DNA from: Paenibacillus turicensis
GTDB taxonomy: Bacteria > Bacillota > Bacilli > Paenibacillales > Paenibacillaceae
Direction: 5' to 3'
Assembly: GCF_017873435.1 (NCBI RefSeq)
Contig: NZ_JAGGKG010000007.1
Location: 124,001 to 188,000 of the forward strand
Length of the DNA: 64,000 nucleotides
The position numbers and the translations under genes are program-made. The first letter of the stretch is position 1, and each line of letters opens with the position of its first letter. Shown here one piece after another: positions 8,952 to 17,015 of this stretch. Below the pieces are notes generated by a model. That model was not told where the DNA came from and ran no database searches. It was given only the letters and a program-made list of their open reading frames with translations.

Positions 8952-10502
8952 TTGACGACCCCTGAACGCGTTAGTATAAATGTAGAAATCTATGGAACCT
9001 CTTATAAAATTGTTGGCAGTAGTGCTGAATATATGAAGAAAATTGCTTACCGAGTTGATGAGCATATGCATGTCATTGCCAAAATGTATCCTCATCTTGA
9101 TACATCCCGTTTGGCAGTACTTGCTGCAGTTCGAATGGCTGAAGAAGCAATGAAATCGGAACAGCTTGCTGTAGACTTGGAGCAGCTATCTGAGCAACAT
9201 CAAAAGCTGAAGCAGGAGCTTTCTGTTAATCATGCATTGTTAGTCAAGCAAGAAAACATGAATAAAAGTATTCAAGAGGAGCTTCATCAAACCAAAAGTG
9301 ATAAAAAATCGTTATTTGAACAGCTTGCTACAAGCAATCATAAACTCAAAGAAAATGAAGATGCTTCGCAAAAGCTTAACCAGCGGGCATTGGATTTGGA
9401 GCGCCAGTTAGCTGAGGTACGTTCTAGTAATACGAAGCTCCAAAGTAAGCTGCGTATTGTAGAGCATGAAGTGAAGCAAGAAAAAGACAAGGCAGTGAAG
9501 TTGAGTGAACAATTAAAGGATGTTCAGACACAGCTTGCTGCTTCAAAGGATGCTGTAGCTAAAGGCAAGGAGCATCAAACTAAGCTAGAGGAGCAGATCA
9601 ATACACTGCAATCCTCATTTGAAGCTGCTAAAGCATCCTTGTTACAAGAGCAGAAATTGGTTCATGAAGCTAAACAACGTGAAGCGCAATTAAAGGCAAG
9701 CTTAGACGAAGCTCAAAAAAATGAGAAGACATGGCAAAAGTTAGCGGAAAATCGCAATACGGAAATTAGCCAGCTAGAAAAGTCTGCACTTGAGCTTGCT
9801 TCTATCCAAGAACAGCTTAATCAAGATATTCAAGGTTTGACTAAGGAAAAAGGACAGCTTATTAAGCAATTGGATGAACTTAAAGCTGAGGCTGAGCATA
9901 ATACTGCGCAGCTCAAGTCATCTCAACAGAAGCTGGAGCAGGAAATACAAGGTAAGCTAAAGCTACAGCAAAAACACGAAGCAATGCTTGAAGCAAAAAA
10001 TAAATTAGAGGATAAGCTGTATGAGATGGAGGCTAGCTGGCAACAAGCAGCGGAAGAGCTTGATTTTATGACACTTCAAGCCCAAGAACAAGCTCAAGAG
10101 CTGGAGGAGCTGCGTAAGCGTGAGGCAGATTGGCAGCAACAATATGAGAATGCGAAAAATGAGCTAGCTTCGTTCCATGCACGTGAACATGAGCTAGAAG
10201 CCGAGATTAATCAGTGGGAGGCTCAAGGTGCGGCTGGAAGCGAACGCCTGACACAGCTATCCTCACAATTTGAAACTATACAGCAGCAAAAGGAACAATT
10301 AGAGGCACAGCTTAGTGAAATTACAGATGGTTATGAGCTAATTTCTCATGAATATCGTCTGTTACAGGTGCAACGTGAAGTAGATCTTGAGAAATCTCAG
10401 AAGCTAGAGCAGGAATATGAGCATCTTCGTGATGATTATGCTAAATTACAAAATGAATATAACGAGTGGATTGAATTAATTGAACAGGATCAGAAGCAAT
10501 AG
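8952..10502 (+). CDS. zapA: ZapA-like N-terminal domain with very long coiled-coil extension
   Basis: A 516-residue protein. Residues ~1-75 match ZapA, the small FtsZ-ring activator: VSINVEIYGTSYKIVGSS, then YRVDEHMHVIAKMYP and LAVLAAVRMAEE. Normal ZapA is about 85-110 residues. Here roughly 430 residues of Gln/Glu/Lys/Leu heptads follow with almost no breaks. The TTG start at 8952 has AAGGAGGA about 8 nt upstream. Position after pheT supports orthology to B. subtilis yshA (zapA). The extension could give a long rod linking the Z-ring to another structure, but that is inference. No frameshift or second start is seen that would make two genes. Confidence 0.8.
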   Translation: MTTPERVSINVEIYGTSYKIVGSSAEYMKKIAYRVDEHMHVIAKMYPHLDTSRLAVLAAVRMAEEAMKSEQLAVDLEQLSEQHQKLKQELSVNHALLVKQENMNKSIQEELHQTKSDKKSLFEQLATSNHKLKENEDASQKLNQRALDLERQLAEVRSSNTKLQSKLRIVEHEVKQEKDKAVKLSEQLKDVQTQLAASKDAVAKGKEHQTKLEEQINTLQSSFEAAKASLLQEQKLVHEAKQREAQLKASLDEAQKNEKTWQKLAENRNTEISQLEKSALELASIQEQLNQDIQGLTKEKGQLIKQLDELKAEAEHNTAQLKSSQQKLEQEIQGKLKLQQKHEAMLEAKNKLEDKLYEMEASWQQAAEELDFMTLQAQEQAQELEELRKREADWQQQYENAKNELASFHAREHELEAEINQWEAQGAAGSERLTQLSSQFETIQQQKEQLEAQLSEITDGYELISHEYRLLQVQREVDLEKSQKLEQEYEHLRDDYAKLQNEYNEWIELIEQDQKQ

Positions 10503-10519
10503 CATATGATTTATGGAAT

Positions 10520-10550
10520 TAAGCCCCCGTTATAGTCGGGGGCTACTTAC
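10520..10550. terminator. Bidirectional terminator between convergent genes
   Basis: AGCCCCCG (10522-10529) pairs with CGGGGGCT (10537-10544). It stands between the zapA-like gene and the convergent holin-like gene. T runs are weak on both strands. Confidence 0.65.
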
Positions 10551-10563
10551 ATGTTGTGCAAGG

Positions 10564-10926
10564 TTAGCGCGAAGAGTTGCTCCTACCAGCTTCAAATGGT
10601 GTGGAAACGGGAATAAATAGGTCAATAATGCCAATAACTAATGCTGCCAATAATGCGCCGATAATGGAGACGCTAATACCGGACACAATAAACTGGGCAA
10701 GCCAGATTACTAAGGCACTAATTAAAAAACCTACGATTCCTCGACCAAATGGGGTAACTTTTTTGCCAAATATACCTTCAATTGCCCAACCAAGTAAAGC
10801 GATGACAAGTGCCAACATTAAGGCACTTCCAAAACCGCCTACACTAAATTGCGGTACGAGCCAACCTACAATCATCAAGACGATTGCAGATACGATAAAT
10901 CGAACGACGTGTCCCAAAAACTGCAT
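10564..10926 (-). CDS. Four-TM phage-holin-family (YvlD-like) membrane protein
   Basis: A 120-residue, highly hydrophobic protein with four predicted membrane segments (FIVSAIVLMIVGWLV, ALMLALVIALLGWAI, IVGFLISALVIWLAQFIV, IGALLAALVIGIIDLFI) separated by a short GKKVTPFGRG loop. This fits the holin-4-like family that includes B. subtilis YvlD. Despite the family name, a lysis role is not implied. It is on the reverse strand with GGAGGG upstream of ATG 10926. It occupies the place where cvpA and polX lie in the equivalent B. subtilis cluster, so it looks like an insertion or replacement. Confidence 0.75.
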   Translation of the reverse strand: MQFLGHVVRFIVSAIVLMIVGWLVPQFSVGGFGSALMLALVIALLGWAIEGIFGKKVTPFGRGIVGFLISALVIWLAQFIVSGISVSIIGALLAALVIGIIDLFIPVSTPFEAGRSNSSR

Positions 10927-11097
10927 GTCTGAGCCCTCCTTAAAGATATGTTAAGTCCTGCACGTTATTATATTGTTCTATAATGTCCAATCTTATGTGT
11001 TAGGCTTGTTGTATAAATCCGTAAAATGCTGTGAATAGCGAGAATAAGGAAGCTTCGGTATAATAATTAAGGATAGCTCGAAGGGAGTTGACTAAAT

Positions 11098-13461
11098 TTG
11101 GAACAAAAAGTTTTAGCAAAAATGGAATATCACAAAATAATTGAAAAGCTAATAAAATATTGCCAAACGGCTTTAGGACAAGCTGCTGCGGACGCCTTGC
11201 TTCCCTCTAATGATTTAGAGCATATTAAGCGACTTTTGCAAGCGACAGATGAATCCTGTAAAGTAGATCGTTTGCGTGGTGCACCAAGGTTTGGTGGAAT
11301 TGTAGATATTTCATTTTCCGCAAAACGTGCACGTATCGGTGGCACATTAAATCCCCATGAATTATGGGATATAGCTACAACACTGGAAGGTTCTCGGCGC
11401 GTTAAACGTTATATTGCAAGCATGCATGAAGAAGATGAGATCGAATTATTGTACAAGCTTAGTGACGACTTAACTGAACAAAAACCGCTTGAGGATGCTA
11501 TTAAGCGTTGTATTAATGAAAATGTTGAGGTGCTTGATTCTGCCAGTCCAGAATTGGCGCAAATTCGACGTGAGCTTCGAGGCGGAGAGGTGCGTATTCG
11601 TGAAAAATTGGATGCCATGATCCGTTCATCCTCTGTTTCAAAAATGTTGCAGGATCAAATTATTACAATTCGTGGCGATCGTTTCGTAATTCCAGTTAAA
11701 GCGGAATATCGTGCTCATTTTGGTGGGATTGTCCATGATCAATCCGGCTCTGGAGCTACTTTATTTATTGAGCCTGAATCCATTGTGGCTATGAATAATA
11801 AGCTACGGGAAACAAAGCTCAAGGAAGAAAGAGAAATTGAAGTTATTTTGCAAAAATTAACGGCGCTTGTTGGTGATCAGACAGAGCTTTTAATGTACGA
11901 TTTAGAGATTTTGTCAGAGCTTGATTTTATTTTTGCTAAAGCAAGATTAGCACGTGAGATGAAGGCAGTGCTTCCGCGTATGAATGACCGAGGATTCATT
12001 AAGCTCAAGAAGGGCAGACATCCTTTAATTCCAGTGGAGCAGGTCGTTCCAATCGATATGGAGCTTGGCAACCAATATAGCACAATCATCGTTACAGGAC
12101 CCAATACAGGTGGTAAAACGGTTACGTTAAAAACAATTGGCTTACTTAGCTTAATGGCAATGTCAGGTTTATTTGTGCCTGCGGAGGATGGGGTACAGCT
12201 ATGTGTATTTGACGCGATCTATGCAGATATTGGCGACGAGCAAAGTATTGAACAAAATTTAAGTACATTTTCAAGTCATATGACCAACATCATTTCGATG
12301 CTTGGTGAAATGACCTCTAAAAGCTTAGTATTGCTAGATGAGCTTGGTGCAGGAACTGACCCTGCTGAAGGCTCAGCATTAGCTATTGCGATTTTGGAGC
12401 ATATTCACTCACTTGGAACAAGAATGGTGGCTACAACCCATTATAGCGAGCTTAAAGCCTATGCTTATGAACGCAAAGGGGTTATTAATGCAAGTATGGA
12501 ATTTGATGTGAACACTTTAAGTCCAACGTATCGTTTATTAGTTGGTGTACCTGGACGGAGTAATGCGTTTGCTATTGCTAGCCGTTTAGGATTGCCTGAG
12601 CACATTCTTGATTATGCACGTGGGGAAGTAAACGAAGAAGATACACGTGTTGAAAATATGATTGCCTCTCTAGAGCAAAATCGTTTAAGTGCTGAGCAAG
12701 AAAAGCAAGCTGCCGAGCAGTTACGTAAGGAGTTAGAGCAGCTTCGTAAGCAACATGAAGTGGAGCTTGAAAAATTAGAACAGCAACGTGATAAGCGGAT
12801 TATAAAAGCGGAAGAAGAAGCTAGAGCTATCATTACAAAAGCAAAAAGCGAAGCGGAAAGCATTATCGCTGATTTACGTAAGTTGGCGCTAGAGGAAGGT
12901 GCTTCAGTTAAGGAGCATAAGCTGATCGCCGCTCGTAAGCAATTAGAGGAAGCAGAGCCTGCGCAACGTAAAAAGGTAGGAGCAATTCGTAAAAGTGGCA
13001 AAGCACCACGTACAATTGGTGCTGGTGATGAGGTTATGGTATATAGCCTCAATCAACGTGGTTTCGTAGTTGAGCTTGTAGGTACAAAAGAAGCGGTAGT
13101 ACAGTTAGGGATTATGAAGATGAAAGTAAGTGTGGATGATCTGGAATTAGTAGCTGCTGCACCAGCTCAGGCACCAGTACAGCGACAAGCGGCAATTTTA
13201 AAGCGAACTAAAGATCGCGTATCCAGTGAGCTTGATTTACGGGGGGCTAATTTAGAGGAAGCTTACTTAGAGGTAGACCGTTTTATTGATGAAGCCTTTT
13301 TGGGTAATCTTGGACAAATTAGTATCATCCATGGTAAAGGAACCGGCGTATTACGTACTGGCATTACCGATTATTTACGGAAGCATAAGCATGTAAAAAG
13401 CTATCGTTTAGGCAACTATGGCGAAGGTGGTAATGGAGTCACTATTGTTGAGTTAAAATAA
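11098..13461 (+). CDS. mutS2: Endonuclease MutS2
   Basis: A 787-residue MutS2 of standard size. It has an N-terminal core and clamp region, a Walker A GPNTGGKT at residues 334-341, Walker B-type LLDELGAGTDPAEG, and the ABC-type STFSSHM block. A long charged coiled coil follows (~510-620), then a KOW-like linker and a C-terminal Smr domain (LDLRG near 715, then HGKGTGVLR). MutS2 lacks the mismatch-recognition domain of MutS. It acts on branched DNA or collided ribosomes, depending on species. The TTG start at 11098 follows AAGGGAG. It is the last gene of the conserved pheST-zapA-mutS2 neighbourhood. Confidence 0.97.
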   Translation: MEQKVLAKMEYHKIIEKLIKYCQTALGQAAADALLPSNDLEHIKRLLQATDESCKVDRLRGAPRFGGIVDISFSAKRARIGGTLNPHELWDIATTLEGSRRVKRYIASMHEEDEIELLYKLSDDLTEQKPLEDAIKRCINENVEVLDSASPELAQIRRELRGGEVRIREKLDAMIRSSSVSKMLQDQIITIRGDRFVIPVKAEYRAHFGGIVHDQSGSGATLFIEPESIVAMNNKLRETKLKEEREIEVILQKLTALVGDQTELLMYDLEILSELDFIFAKARLAREMKAVLPRMNDRGFIKLKKGRHPLIPVEQVVPIDMELGNQYSTIIVTGPNTGGKTVTLKTIGLLSLMAMSGLFVPAEDGVQLCVFDAIYADIGDEQSIEQNLSTFSSHMTNIISMLGEMTSKSLVLLDELGAGTDPAEGSALAIAILEHIHSLGTRMVATTHYSELKAYAYERKGVINASMEFDVNTLSPTYRLLVGVPGRSNAFAIASRLGLPEHILDYARGEVNEEDTRVENMIASLEQNRLSAEQEKQAAEQLRKELEQLRKQHEVELEKLEQQRDKRIIKAEEEARAIITKAKSEAESIIADLRKLALEEGASVKEHKLIAARKQLEEAEPAQRKKVGAIRKSGKAPRTIGAGDEVMVYSLNQRGFVVELVGTKEAVVQLGIMKMKVSVDDLELVAAAPAQAPVQRQAAILKRTKDRVSSELDLRGANLEEAYLEVDRFIDEAFLGNLGQISIIHGKGTGVLRTGITDYLRKHKHVKSYRLGNYGEGGNGVTIVELK

Positions 13462-13547
13462 ATGGCTCTATTTAACCTTCAGAATCCCTCTGTCTCTTCG
13501 CTAGTTTGGGTTAGTTGTCATGCACTAATTTCAAGATTGAGCCATTT
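13462..13547 (+). repeat. Dispersed intergenic repeat, copy B
   Basis: It carries CTCTGTCTCTTCGCTAGTTT and the GGGTTAG that follows, in common with copy A. The ends ATGGCTC (13462-13468) and GAGCCAT (inverted) can pair, so the whole unit may fold back on itself. It begins immediately at the mutS2 stop codon. Confidence 0.7.
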
Positions 13548-13597
13548 GAACAGAGAAAAATTAATTTATAATGTGAAATGAAAGGTGGTCAAACAAG

Positions 13598-14122
13598 ATG
13601 GAAGCAACCATTTGTCCATGGTGCCAGACGGAGATTGTATGGGATGAGGAATTAGGACCAGAAGAAGAATGCCCCTATTGCCATAATGAGTTAGATGGTT
13701 ATCGTACTTTAACCTTTGATGTAGACTCGGCTCGATCAGAAGATGATTTAAACAATTATGGAGATGAAGAGGAAGGACTAGGTCACTTGCGTGGCCAAAG
13801 TGGAAAAGGGGCTTCACATTTATTCCATGCAGCTGGACATGATCCTTTAGTGTATGAGTCGGCAGTTGAAAAGCTGCTGGATACACAAGATGTTGTACCT
13901 GAATGTCCTCATTGCCGAGAATATATGATTTTTTCAGGTCATCACGTATTAGGTGCAAACGAGTTTAAGGCAGCCATTCTTCCAAGCTATGACAAACCTT
14001 TATTACAATCTAAGCTACAATATAATGTATTTATTTGCCCTTCCTGCTTTCATGTTAGTCAATTTTTAGATGATAAAGAACGTTTTCCTTTTATGAAGGC
14101 AATTAGCAAAGAAGAAGATTAA
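13598..14122 (+). CDS. Hypothetical protein with four CxxC zinc-ribbon-type pairs
   Basis: A 174-residue soluble protein with cysteine pairs CPWC (~6-9), CPYC (~26-29), CPHC (~107-110) and CPSC (~150-153). This suggests two zinc-ribbon modules joined by an acidic linker. No catalytic motif is recognised. Its ribosome binding site AAAGGTGG lies 8-10 nt upstream. It is separated from mutS2 by repeat copy B and ends in a strong terminator at 14144, so it may be read from its own promoter. The function is unknown. Nucleic-acid or protein binding is possible from the zinc ribbons, but this is not shown. Confidence 0.75.
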   Translation: MEATICPWCQTEIVWDEELGPEEECPYCHNELDGYRTLTFDVDSARSEDDLNNYGDEEEGLGHLRGQSGKGASHLFHAAGHDPLVYESAVEKLLDTQDVVPECPHCREYMIFSGHHVLGANEFKAAILPSYDKPLLQSKLQYNVFICPSCFHVSQFLDDKERFPFMKAISKEED

Positions 14123-14143
14123 TACCATTTACGAAACGCCAAC

Positions 14144-14178
14144 AAGAGGACTTGTCTAAGTCCTCTTAGTCTTTCTAA
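14144..14178 (+). terminator. Intrinsic terminator
   Basis: A perfect 10-bp stem AAGAGGACTT (14144-14153) / AAGTCCTCTT (14158-14167) with loop GTCT is followed by a T-rich run. It sits between convergent genes. Confidence 0.85.
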
Positions 14179-14214
14179 CTTAAAATCTATTGAGTGTATT
14201 CAACAGTGTAAGCC

Positions 14215-15432
14215 TTATTTTTTTGAACCCCGCATTAAATCAAACATCGCAGCATCGGGTCGATCTTTTCCGCTGATCAAGTCCGTTAGTAAATTGGCCC
14301 CAATCATACTACATACGGTTCCATTTCCACCGTAACCTTGCAGGAAGTAGCAATTTGGGTATTTATAATGGGGTCCAATGAAGGGCAATCCATCTCTAGT
14401 TCCGCCAAAAACGGCTCCCCAAGAATATTCTGCCTTAGCCTCAGTGAACATCGGGAACATTTCATGCACTTTGTCTAATAGTTGTTTGCTTTTATGAAGA
14501 TAACGTACCTCTTCTAGTCCATTTGGAGGCAAAGGTTCATCTAATCCACCTGCAATAATTCTGCCGTCCTCTGAGGTGCGAATGTAAAAATAAGGTCGTG
14601 CTGTCTCCCATATTAAGCTGTCTTCAAACCAATGCCTTTGTAACTCAGGAATGATATCAGTAACGATAACGTAAGAAGCAACAAGATCTGCCCCGCGATC
14701 TGGCTTAAATTCCTGCGTAGTATAACCTGTAGCAAAGATGACCTTTTTGCTTTGAATACGATGTTTACCTACATAAACAATGACATGATCTTGTTCACAT
14801 TTAAGACTAGTTAGCTTACTTTTTTCAAAAATTCTGGCTCCATGTTTAGCTGTTAATTGGGATAACTCCTTCACAAACACATAAGGATTTGCTTTAGCAT
14901 CACCACCAGAATAAAGGGCAGCCTCATTGTGAAAAGAAAAATGGGATTTTACTTTTTGTTTATCCCACCACTCCACTGGAAATTTAAACCTTTGTAAATT
15001 GTTATACTCCTCTTGGAGCAGCTCTACATCTTCAGGTGAACTAGCCAAATACAAGCTTTTTCTAGGAAGTATTCTAGCGTCTTCAGACAAATTAGAGCTA
15101 ATCTCCACAAGCTGCTTAACAGCATCCAGTGATAGCTGATAAAAGTGTACAGCAAGCTCTTCACCAATCGTGTGAATAAAGGAGGTTAACATTTTATCAC
15201 TGCAAAATTGTAACAACCCCGTGTTTGTTTGTGTGCTGCCACTCGCAATTTCATTTTCTTCGATTAGTACTGTATCAAACCCCTGCTTGGATAGCTGGTA
15301 GGCGCAAGTGACCCCACCCATCCCTCCGCCAACGACAAGAACATCACAAGTTATATCCTCCTGTAGCTCAGGATAACTGATTTCTTGTTTTAATGTTGTA
15401 GTCCAGTAATATTGACCATAATGTAGCTTCAT
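14215..15432 (-). CDS. FAD-dependent oxidoreductase, DAO (glycine/D-amino-acid oxidase) family
   Basis: A 405-residue DAO-family flavoprotein. The dinucleotide-binding motif VLVVGGGMGGVTCAYQLS lies at residues ~31-48 and is followed by VLIEENEIASGSTQTNTGLL, which matches the flavin contact region. The C-terminal FAD motif YGGNGTVCSMIGANLLTDLI is also present. Such enzymes oxidise amines, amino acids or similar C-N substrates. Nothing nearby identifies the substrate. It is monocistronic on the reverse strand, with GGAGG about 9 nt upstream of ATG 15432. It resembles glycine oxidase-like enzymes more than soluble D-amino-acid dehydrogenase, but this is a tentative placing. Confidence 0.8.
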   Translation of the reverse strand: MKLHYGQYYWTTTLKQEISYPELQEDITCDVLVVGGGMGGVTCAYQLSKQGFDTVLIEENEIASGSTQTNTGLLQFCSDKMLTSFIHTIGEELAVHFYQLSLDAVKQLVEISSNLSEDARILPRKSLYLASSPEDVELLQEEYNNLQRFKFPVEWWDKQKVKSHFSFHNEAALYSGGDAKANPYVFVKELSQLTAKHGARIFEKSKLTSLKCEQDHVIVYVGKHRIQSKKVIFATGYTTQEFKPDRGADLVASYVIVTDIIPELQRHWFEDSLIWETARPYFYIRTSEDGRIIAGGLDEPLPPNGLEEVRYLHKSKQLLDKVHEMFPMFTEAKAEYSWGAVFGGTRDGLPFIGPHYKYPNCYFLQGYGGNGTVCSMIGANLLTDLISGKDRPDAAMFDLMRGSKK

Positions 15433-15614
15433 AAGCTCAATCCTCCAGCCAAACTAAGTAATATTTAAATTTAAGTAATAAAGTGGTTTAAATATACTTC
15501 CCTATTTATTGTTAGAAAATCCATTCTATATTACACAAAATTACACATATCTATGTGATTTGTTACGCATAATACCGTGTGAAACGTAATTAATTTTCAG
15601 GAGGGAATACATTC

Positions 15615-15839
15615 ATGCAAATGCAACCATTGTCAGGTAAAGAGTTAGATTACATCTCAGATTGCTTATCTAATGAGGATATCCTCATTAAGTTATGTGC
15701 ATGTGCTTCTACGATTAGTAAGGAGCCTGCAATTAAGCAAGTGATTTCGCAACAAATTAATGCCCATCAGCAACATATGAATACATTGCTTGATACGCTT
15801 ACTTCTCACCAACAGCTGGCGCCAACAACGACTCACTAA
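15615..15839 (+). CDS. Small helical protein paired with CotF-like coat protein
   Basis: A 74-residue helical protein (LSGKELDYISDCLSNEDIL, then SQQINAHQQHMNTLLDTL) without a signal peptide. The arrangement of acidic and His/Gln-rich helices resembles half of a CotF-type ferritin-like coat domain. The next gene, 30 nt downstream, is a fuller CotF-like protein, so the two are probably a sporulation pair. AGGAGGG lies 10 nt upstream of the ATG. Upstream, CATAATAC (15568) resembles a sigma-E/K -10, but the -35 spacing is poor, so no promoter is assigned. Confidence 0.55.
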   Translation: MQMQPLSGKELDYISDCLSNEDILIKLCACASTISKEPAIKQVISQQINAHQQHMNTLLDTLTSHQQLAPTTTH

Positions 15840-15869
15840 TTTTAATCATTGAAGGAGGATAACATCAAT

Positions 15870-16250
15870 ATGAATACAGGATTGAATCATATGGAGCTTT
15901 TACCTGAGGAAGATTTACTTAATACGATCTTGGCAGATTTAAAAAGAACAGTACGAGAATATACAACAGCAACGACAGAAGCAGCATGTCCAGAGGTTCG
16001 TCAAATGTTTAATCAATTAACAGATGATACGTTAAAGCTTCAGGGCCAATTGTTCCAAGCTATGTCTCAAAATAACATGTACACCATGCCTGGAAAAGCA
16101 CCACGTACTATGGTTGATAAGGAAGTACAATGTGCACAAGATACGATTCAAAAAGCAAATCAATTTGTGCAGCAAAGAAGTGGTGCAGGAGCACAAGCTT
16201 TTGGTCAACAACAAGCAGGTGCGATGACTACACCTAATCACCTAATTTAA
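15870..16250 (+). CDS. CotF-like spore coat protein
   Basis: A 126-residue protein with the coat-F-type helical pattern: LLPEEDLLNTILADLKRTVREYTTATTEA, then PEVRQMFNQLTDDTLKLQGQLFQAM, and a Gln/Ala-rich tail. CotF-domain proteins form part of the inner spore coat. The ATG at 15870 is preferred over the TTG at 15849, because AAGGAGGA (15852-15859) lies between them at correct spacing for the ATG. It follows the 74-residue gene by 30 nt and is followed by a palindrome and a nested hairpin at 16290-16380. Confidence 0.75.
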   Translation: MNTGLNHMELLPEEDLLNTILADLKRTVREYTTATTEAACPEVRQMFNQLTDDTLKLQGQLFQAMSQNNMYTMPGKAPRTMVDKEVQCAQDTIQKANQFVQQRSGAGAQAFGQQQAGAMTTPNHLI

Positions 16251-16261
16251 ATAAAAGTTTT

Positions 16262-16380
16262 TTTACATCGATGTAAAAGAACCGTACAGAACCGTCATTC
16301 AAAACATCTGTAGTTGCAAAAGTTAGCATTTTGCTAACATAATGTGATGCAGTTTCGTTTTGGTGACGGTTTTTGCTTTT
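16262..16380 (+). other. Structured intergenic region: palindrome and nested hairpins
   Basis: A near-18-bp palindrome TTTTACATCGATGTAAAA starts near 16261. A larger structure follows. Outer arms AACCGTCA (16290-16297) and TGACGGTT (16364-16371) pair, and CAAAAC (16300-16305) pairs with GTTTTG (16357-16362). An inner hairpin GTTAGCA/TGCTAAC with loop TTT (16322-16338) sits inside. A T-rich tail follows at 16370-16380. It may simply terminate the coat operon, but the nested form is larger than a usual terminator. Confidence 0.6.
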
Positions 16381-16501
16381 CACTTGAGTGTAATTCATGT
16401 AATATAAGTATTAAATCTAGTTTTCAAAAACCTGACAAGCGAAGTGATTTATTACACTACTGTGCAATCAGGTGGATGGAATCATGTCTGGAGGATATAG
16501 C

Positions 16502-17002
16502 ATGAAAGAATTAAGTCCATTAAAGCTTAAGTTGCTGGATCTTCTAAGAGAGGATGCGCGTAGGAATCCAGAATTGCTGGCAACCTTGGTAGGATCATCT
16601 CTAGAGGAAACCAAGCAAGCCATCGCCGAACTTGAGGCAGATCACATCATTGTAAAATACGCTACAGTCGTGAACGCCCATAAGTTAGGGGATGAAAAAG
16701 TAACCGCGCTCATCGAAGTTCAAATTACACCCCAACGTGGACGTGGTTTTGATGCCATTGCGGAACGTGTATACTTGTTCCCACAAGTTAAATCTGTATA
16801 TTTGATGTCAGGTGCTTATGATCTATTAGTTGAAGTAGAAGGGCGTAATCTACAAGAGGTTGCTAGCTTCGTTTCTGATAAATTATCACCATTAGAATCT
16901 GTATTATCTACTAAAACACATTTTATTCTTAAAAAATATAAACAAGACGGGGTCATTTTTGAAGATCCAGAAGATGATCGTCGCCTGTTGATAACCCCGT
17001 AA
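16502..17002 (+). CDS. alaR: Lrp/AsnC-family regulator (AlaR/YugG-like)
   Basis: A 166-residue Lrp/AsnC-type protein. It has an N-terminal winged-helix region (KLKLLDLLREDARRNPELLATLVG, residues ~5-30, then EETKQAIAELEADHII) and a C-terminal RAM-type effector domain (VTALIEVQITPQRGRGFDAIAERV, then LMSGAYDLLVEVEG). The ATG at 16502 has GGAGG 9 nt upstream. More upstream starts lack one. It is followed after 13 nt by an aminotransferase, the same order as the B. subtilis yugG-yugH (alaR-alaT) pair. It therefore probably regulates its partner in response to alanine. Confidence 0.82.
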   Translation: MKELSPLKLKLLDLLREDARRNPELLATLVGSSLEETKQAIAELEADHIIVKYATVVNAHKLGDEKVTALIEVQITPQRGRGFDAIAERVYLFPQVKSVYLMSGAYDLLVEVEGRNLQEVASFVSDKLSPLESVLSTKTHFILKKYKQDGVIFEDPEDDRRLLITP

Positions 17003-17015
17003 AGGAAGTAATGAT

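Noticed and set aside
12612-13052. A 146-codon reverse-strand ORF inside mutS2
   Set aside because: A Ser/Leu-rich antisense frame of the coiled-coil coding sequence, with no RBS.
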